Below the pieces are notes generated by a model. That model saw only the letters and a program-made list of their open reading frames with translations, was not told the DNA's origin and searched no databases. Both the position numbers and the translations under genes were made by a program. Positions 7,430 to 9,924 of a DNA stretch of 9,924 nucleotides are shown here, one piece after another. How positions within the stretch are numbered: position 1 is the stretch's first letter; each line of letters opens with the position of its first letter. The stretch spans positions 1 through 9,924 of the forward strand of contig PBZZ01000118.1 in NCBI GenBank assembly GCA_002730365.1, given 5' to 3'. Origin of the DNA: Deltaproteobacteria bacterium. Its GTDB lineage: Bacteria > SAR324 > NAC60-12.

Positions 7430-8179
7430 TTATGGAAGAACGTTTTCTTTAAAAACCCGACGACAATCCATCTCAAAATCCAAACCAATCACAGGTGGTC
7501 GGCAGTTGTGCCAGGTGATGCCGTGCTCAAGAACTTTCCTCTCAGCCATCTCTTTAACAAGAACATGATGTGCATCATAAACGGTGTATAACTGAACAGC
7601 AGTTGTGGAAGCCCAATTGCTCTGGAAGAAAGACATTCTGCGTTCCATCTCTCTAAGAACAAATTCTGCTTTTGAGCTGATTCCACGCTCGCTAATGTCC
7701 CCATGACTGATAGCAACATCAGCATAGTTTCCTTTGCCCTCGGGGGCTTCTCCAGAGCCAGCAATGACAAGTGACTGTTCATTAGCTTCGGCTTCAACTG
7801 TGTAACAAAAAGCGTGAAAGGATGGTGAATCCGGAGCATTGACGGCTGGACAGACATTGGAACGGGCGACAGGATTGTCATTCCCTCCCATAATCTGCCA
7901 ATCCCTAAGGGTATTCGCATAGTTGAGATTAAATTCTTCAAAACCAGCTTGAGTGAACTGTCCAGGCGATCGTAGTTCACAGGCACAAAATGCGGTTTTG
8001 GGTCTGCCAGCTTGTTCAAGATGAGTCGCAATCCTCTGGAAGCCAACCTCCATAGGGACAGACTGCATAAATCTCACTCGAACAATCTGGAAGCCCGGCA
8101 AGGACGATACGCCACCAGAATACTGCATTACCCCAGGGATATATTCGTATCCACCTCTTTTCATTTCTTTAGTTTTCAT
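7430..8179 (-). CDS. CnbZ-like 2-aminomuconate-type deaminase (RidA-like family)
   Basis: The 249-residue protein matches, from memory of the family, proteins named 2-amino-5-chloromuconate deaminase CnbZ. These use a RidA/YjgF-type fold to hydrolyse enamine/imine groups and release ammonia in nitro- or amino-aromatic breakdown. Visible family marks are RGGYEYIPGVMQYSGGV (8-24), TAFCACELRSPGQF (62-75), NPVARSNVCP (102-111, with Arg106 as candidate substrate-carboxylate ligand and Cys110), SFHAFCYTVE, VIAGSGEAPEG and LYTVYDAHHV. The length fits the family, longer than a single 130-residue RidA. The start is ATG at 8179 because GAGGAA (8184-8189) precedes it. An in-frame TTG at 8191 would put the start upstream of that site and has none of its own. 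Neighbours are an AhpD/CMD-family gene and an MFS permease. Many genomes carry such proteins outside known chloronitrobenzene pathways, so the true substrate is open. Confidence 0.75.
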   Translation of the reverse strand: MKTKEMKRGGYEYIPGVMQYSGGVSSLPGFQIVRVRFMQSVPMEVGFQRIATHLEQAGRPKTAFCACELRSPGQFTQAGFEEFNLNYANTLRDWQIMGGNDNPVARSNVCPAVNAPDSPSFHAFCYTVEAEANEQSLVIAGSGEAPEGKGNYADVAISHGDISERGISSKAEFVLREMERRMSFFQSNWASTTAVQLYTVYDAHHVLVKEMAERKVLEHGITWHNCRPPVIGLDFEMDCRRVFKENVLP

Positions 8180-8183
8180 TGAT

Positions 8184-8189
8184 TTCCTC
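8184..8189 (-). promoter_or_regulatory. Ribosome-binding site deciding the CnbZ-like start
   Basis: On the minus strand GAGGAA lies four bases before the ATG at 8179. It favours that start over the in-frame TTG at 8191. Confidence 0.55.
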
Positions 8190-8246
8190 AAGCCTCTTGC
8201 TACTAAATTTTTGAAAGGATTGTTTATTTAAAGTGAAAAAACTGTG

Positions 8247-8492
8247 CTAATTTTCTTCAACAAATTGTGGATCCAGAAATACCTGATATCCATGAACCAA
8301 GCGGTTAGTTGCATTTGCCATCTCCACTACAGCTATCAACTCTCCAAACATTTCATTCGTCATTCCCTGTTTTCTTACTGCGAAAGTGTTTGATTGAATG
8401 CAGGCCTCACATCCATTGCTAGAACTAACCGCGACATAAATCATTTCCTTGGTTTGTGAATCCAGAGCCCTAGGAGCCATTACCTCTTTCAT
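8247..8492 (-). CDS. AhpD/carboxymuconolactone-decarboxylase-family protein, surviving C-terminal frame
   Basis: From the first ATG after the internal stops, 81 residues remain. They carry the core of the CMD/AhpD fold: LDSQTKEMIYVAVSSSNGCE followed by ACIQS, giving a CxxC pair (Cys-Glu-Ala-Cys), then a helix with GMTNEMFGELIAVVEMANA and a C-terminal LVHGYQVF. In AhpD-like proteins the cysteine pair acts as a thiol peroxidase or disulfide centre, helped by a histidine usually found three residues after the second Cys. Here that place is Asn (CIQSN). The family normally has some 45-55 further residues at the N-terminus, which this frame lacks. It therefore looks truncated and may be non-functional. 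It is the first gene of a minus-strand run with the CnbZ-like gene 67 bp downstream. The only Shine-Dalgarno-like sequence before this ATG is GGGAA, which is also part of upstream coding-like sequence. Confidence 0.7.
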   Translation of the reverse strand: MKEVMAPRALDSQTKEMIYVAVSSSNGCEACIQSNTFAVRKQGMTNEMFGELIAVVEMANATNRLVHGYQVFLDPQFVEEN

Positions 8493-8651
8493 GCTTTCCC
8501 AAGTTCTTTTTAGTGTTGAGGGGGGATGATTGGCCAGGCATCTCCAAAAATTATTAACATCAGGAATTTGCCGTAAATTCTTGATATAATCGAAAGCTTT
8601 TTTGACATCCTCAGAAGCCTGCTACTATTGGGTTAAATCAACATAGACCAT
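8247..8651 (-). pseudogene. Full-length AhpD/CMD-family gene interrupted by two tandem TAG codons
   Basis: Reading the same frame upstream of 8492 gives sequence that is plainly family-like: ASEDVKKAFDYIKNLRQIP, then VNNFWRCLANHPPSTLKRTW, running straight into the surviving C-terminal part. Further up, two consecutive TAG codons occupy 8622-8627. Beyond them the frame resumes as MVYVDLTQ from an ATG at 8651, the expected N-terminus (family members often begin like 'xYVDxxxAS'). Together this makes 134 codon positions, the normal size of a single-domain CMD protein. No ATG, GTG or TTG exists in frame between the stops and 8492. TAG ends other genes here, including this one and the SDR gene, so it is not recoded. 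The likely reading is a recently inactivated gene or a sequencing or assembly error. Readthrough is less likely. Confidence 0.65.
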
Positions 8652-8911
8652 TTTCCGTACCTAAAATTTATGTAAATTGAGGATCATTACTCTGGAACTA
8701 CGTGGACAATCTATTACCTAGATGAACGCCAAATTATAATTTTCGGCTGAAGATCGTGATCCCTCAGGAATGAAATCAAATTCGTTTGCTAAAAAGCCAA
8801 AAACTCTCGTAGTGGAGTTTTGGGTTGAACATCTTGCATTTTAGGGAAACTTCCAGTTTGTTGAATGTCATTTAAATAACCAAACTTAAATCGAAAGAGT
8901 CTGGAGAGACA
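8652..8911. other. Divergent intergenic region
   Basis: This separates the minus-strand AhpD-family gene from the plus-strand SDR gene, so it should hold promoters for both. A symmetric ATTATAAT at 8733-8740 offers a -10-like TATAAT on either strand, but no well-spaced -35 partner is visible. TGGACA at 8703-8708 resembles a -35 but lies 26 bp away. A hairpin at 8797-8823 is listed separately. No coding frame is supported. Confidence 0.4.
8797..8823. terminator. Hairpin upstream of the SDR gene, terminator-like on the minus strand
   Basis: CCAAAAACTC (8797-8806) pairs with GAGTTTTGG (8815-8823), with one extra A bulged, around an eight-base loop. Read on the minus strand the stem is followed by CTTTTTAG, giving the shape of an intrinsic terminator. 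No minus-strand gene ends here, so it could block antisense transcription coming from the SDR gene, or could be a leader structure for the SDR mRNA about 90 bp before its start. Confidence 0.4.
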
Positions 8912-9703
8912 ATGCAGTTAAATTTAAAAGAGAAAGTCGCGATGGTAGCGGCCTCTAGCAAAGGCCTAGGATTCGGAATTGCACAGGAATTGGCTCGTGA
9001 AGGTGCAAAATTGTCGATTGGTAGTCGATCAAAAGATGGAATTGAAGCAGCTGCCAACAAGTTGCGAGAAGAAGCCCACGCCGACGTGTTGACCTCCGTT
9101 TTGGATGCGTCCAAGAATGAAAGTATCGAAGATTGGACCAAAAGAACAACTGATCACTTTGAGGGAGTAGATTTACTGGTAGTCAACGCAGGAGGGCCCC
9201 CTCCAGGTAAATTTATGGATTTTACTGATGAGAATTGGCAAGCGGCCTTCGATATGAACCTTATGAGTGCAGTCAGAATGATTCGTGAGGTCATTCCATC
9301 GATGGAATCTCGTGGAGGTGGCTCCATTCTTACAGTGACCTCATCTTCGGTGAAGGAACCAATTGACGTTCTAATTCTTTCAAACGTCATGCGCTCCGGG
9401 GTAACAAGTCTTGTAAAAAGCTTATCGCTTCAGCTAGCTACCAAGAATATTCGCGTAAACAACCTTATGCCTGGCCGAATTGACACTGACCGAGTGCGTT
9501 CCATCGATGAGAATCAGGCGAAAGCTGCCGGCATTTCTGTAGAAGCGTGTAAGGCCCAGAGCCAGGCAACCATTCCTCTTCAAAGATATGGAACAATCGA
9601 AGACTTCGGAAAGATGGGAGCTTTTTTACTTTCAGATGCTGCATCCTACGTTACAGGTAGCAGCGTCGCTGTAGATGGCGGGTCAATCAAAACCGTTTGG
9701 TAG
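8912..9703 (+). CDS. Divergent SDR-superfamily protein lacking the Tyr-Lys catalytic pair
   Basis: This 263-residue Rossmann-fold protein belongs to the short-chain dehydrogenase/reductase superfamily and resembles FabG-type 3-oxoacyl reductases. The nucleotide-binding motif is AASSKGLGFGIA (13-24) in place of TGxxxGIG. NAGGPPPG (92-99) replaces the usual NAG motif, and NNLMPGRIDTDR and SYVTGSSVAVDGGS near the end are standard. The catalytic Ser is kept (Ser144 in SSS). Thirteen residues on, where YxxxK should be, the sequence reads SNVMR (Ser157, Arg161). This is a known divergent subgroup (the 'BKR-like, SDR-like' type with NAGGPP). Its members may bind NAD(P) without classical dehydrogenase chemistry, and their reaction is unclear. 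The start is supported by GGAGAG at 8903-8908, well placed before the ATG. It is divergent from the CMD/CnbZ-like run, so a shared pathway is possible but not shown. Confidence 0.88.
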   Translation: MQLNLKEKVAMVAASSKGLGFGIAQELAREGAKLSIGSRSKDGIEAAANKLREEAHADVLTSVLDASKNESIEDWTKRTTDHFEGVDLLVVNAGGPPPGKFMDFTDENWQAAFDMNLMSAVRMIREVIPSMESRGGGSILTVTSSSVKEPIDVLILSNVMRSGVTSLVKSLSLQLATKNIRVNNLMPGRIDTDRVRSIDENQAKAAGISVEACKAQSQATIPLQRYGTIEDFGKMGAFLLSDAASYVTGSSVAVDGGSIKTVW

Positions 9704-9857
9704 GATTCAAACTGGCAAGATATTACATTTTTTGTTCTAGAAAAATCCTAAAGATTTAAAGAATTTTAAATGATGAATCAAAGATTTTGGAATATGCGCC
9801 TTGTTTTGGATCATCATAAAATTATTTGGGGGCTGGCTGCCGTTTGAAAAAGCGTAA
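9704..9857. other. Intergenic region after the SDR gene
   Basis: No gene is seen. A seven-base A/T stem, ATTTAAA-GAAT-TTTAAAT at 9754-9771, is the only symmetric element, and it is too weak to call a terminator. Confidence 0.4.
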
Positions 9858-9924
9858 ATGTCTGTCGGGGAAGTAGTATATTATTTGAACGAGTTTAAAA
9901 TGATTGGGAATGGGTTAATTGCAT
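9858..9924 (+). CDS. Possible start of a gene running off the window edge
   Basis: An open frame begins at ATG 9858 directly after a TAA and runs to the edge of the window. It reads MSVGEVVYYLNEFKMIGNGL and continues. A second ATG in the same frame lies at 9900. Neither has a clear ribosome-binding site. The residue mix looks protein-like and the position follows a completed gene on the same strand, but about 22 codons are too few to identify a family. Confidence 0.3.
   Translation, partial: MSVGEVVYYLNEFKMIGNGLIA

Noticed and set aside
7489..8046. A 185-codon open frame on the minus strand within the CnbZ-like gene
   Set aside because: It overlaps the recognised CnbZ-like frame on the same strand in another phase and shows no family features, so it is a shadow.
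8180..8191. TTG start at 8191 for the CnbZ-like gene
   Set aside because: The sequence between TTG and ATG 8179 contains the ribosome-binding site GAGGAA, and the TTG has no spaced site of its own.
8247..8651. Amber (TAG) recoding or pyrrolysine as the explanation of the tandem TAG
   Set aside because: TAG closes the SDR gene at 9701-9703 exactly where the family ends, and also closes the CMD-family gene itself at 8247-8249. Two adjacent pyrrolysines in a CMD protein have no precedent that I know of.
1..9924. CRISPR arrays, tRNA or rRNA genes, insertion sequences, phage or defence genes
   Set aside because: I saw no regularly spaced repeats, cloverleaf or rRNA signatures, transposase or integrase frames, or long terminal inverted repeats on either strand.

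Overview
The window is AT-rich bacterial DNA with Gram-negative features: a periplasmic solute-binding protein with a Sec signal peptide, and a DppBC-type importer with two fused ATPase domains. Its genes are ordinary housekeeping or accessory metabolism with conventional stop codons (TAA, TAG and TGA all used). The gene set recalls peptide-importing marine proteobacteria, but nothing here fixes the taxon. No RNA gene, CRISPR array, insertion sequence or phage gene was found.

Left part (1-5751, + strand). An AT-rich leader of about 380 bp precedes a complete Opp/Dpp-type ABC importer: solute-binding protein (382-1935), DppB-like permease (2234-3157), DppC-like permease (3200-4042) and a fused DppD-DppF-like double ATPase (4042-5751). 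The last two genes overlap by one base. A 298-bp gap holding a strong hairpin separates the binding protein from the membrane genes. A 14-codon mini-ORF with the best ribosome-binding site in the operon lies between the two permeases and overlaps the dppC-like start as ATGA.

Middle part (5911-8651, - strand). This reads right to left and converges on the ABC operon. In transcription order it holds a carboxymuconolactone decarboxylase/AhpD-family gene, a gene resembling 2-amino-5-chloromuconate deaminase CnbZ (RidA-like), and an OFA/MCT-like MFS transporter. The AhpD-family gene appears broken: family-like sequence runs upstream to an ATG at 8651 but is interrupted by two consecutive in-frame TAG codons at 8622-8627.

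Right part (8912-9703, + strand). A divergently transcribed SDR-superfamily protein lacks the catalytic Tyr and Lys (Ser and Arg instead). The last 67 bases hold an open frame that may be the start of another gene.

Taken together, the window suggests uptake (ABC importer and MFS permease) combined with a small catabolic set (imine/enamine deaminase-like, CMD-like, SDR). The substrate cannot be read from the sequence. I see no clearly new multi-gene system. The most unusual items are the tandem amber codons in the AhpD-family gene and the coupled mini-ORF in the ABC operon.
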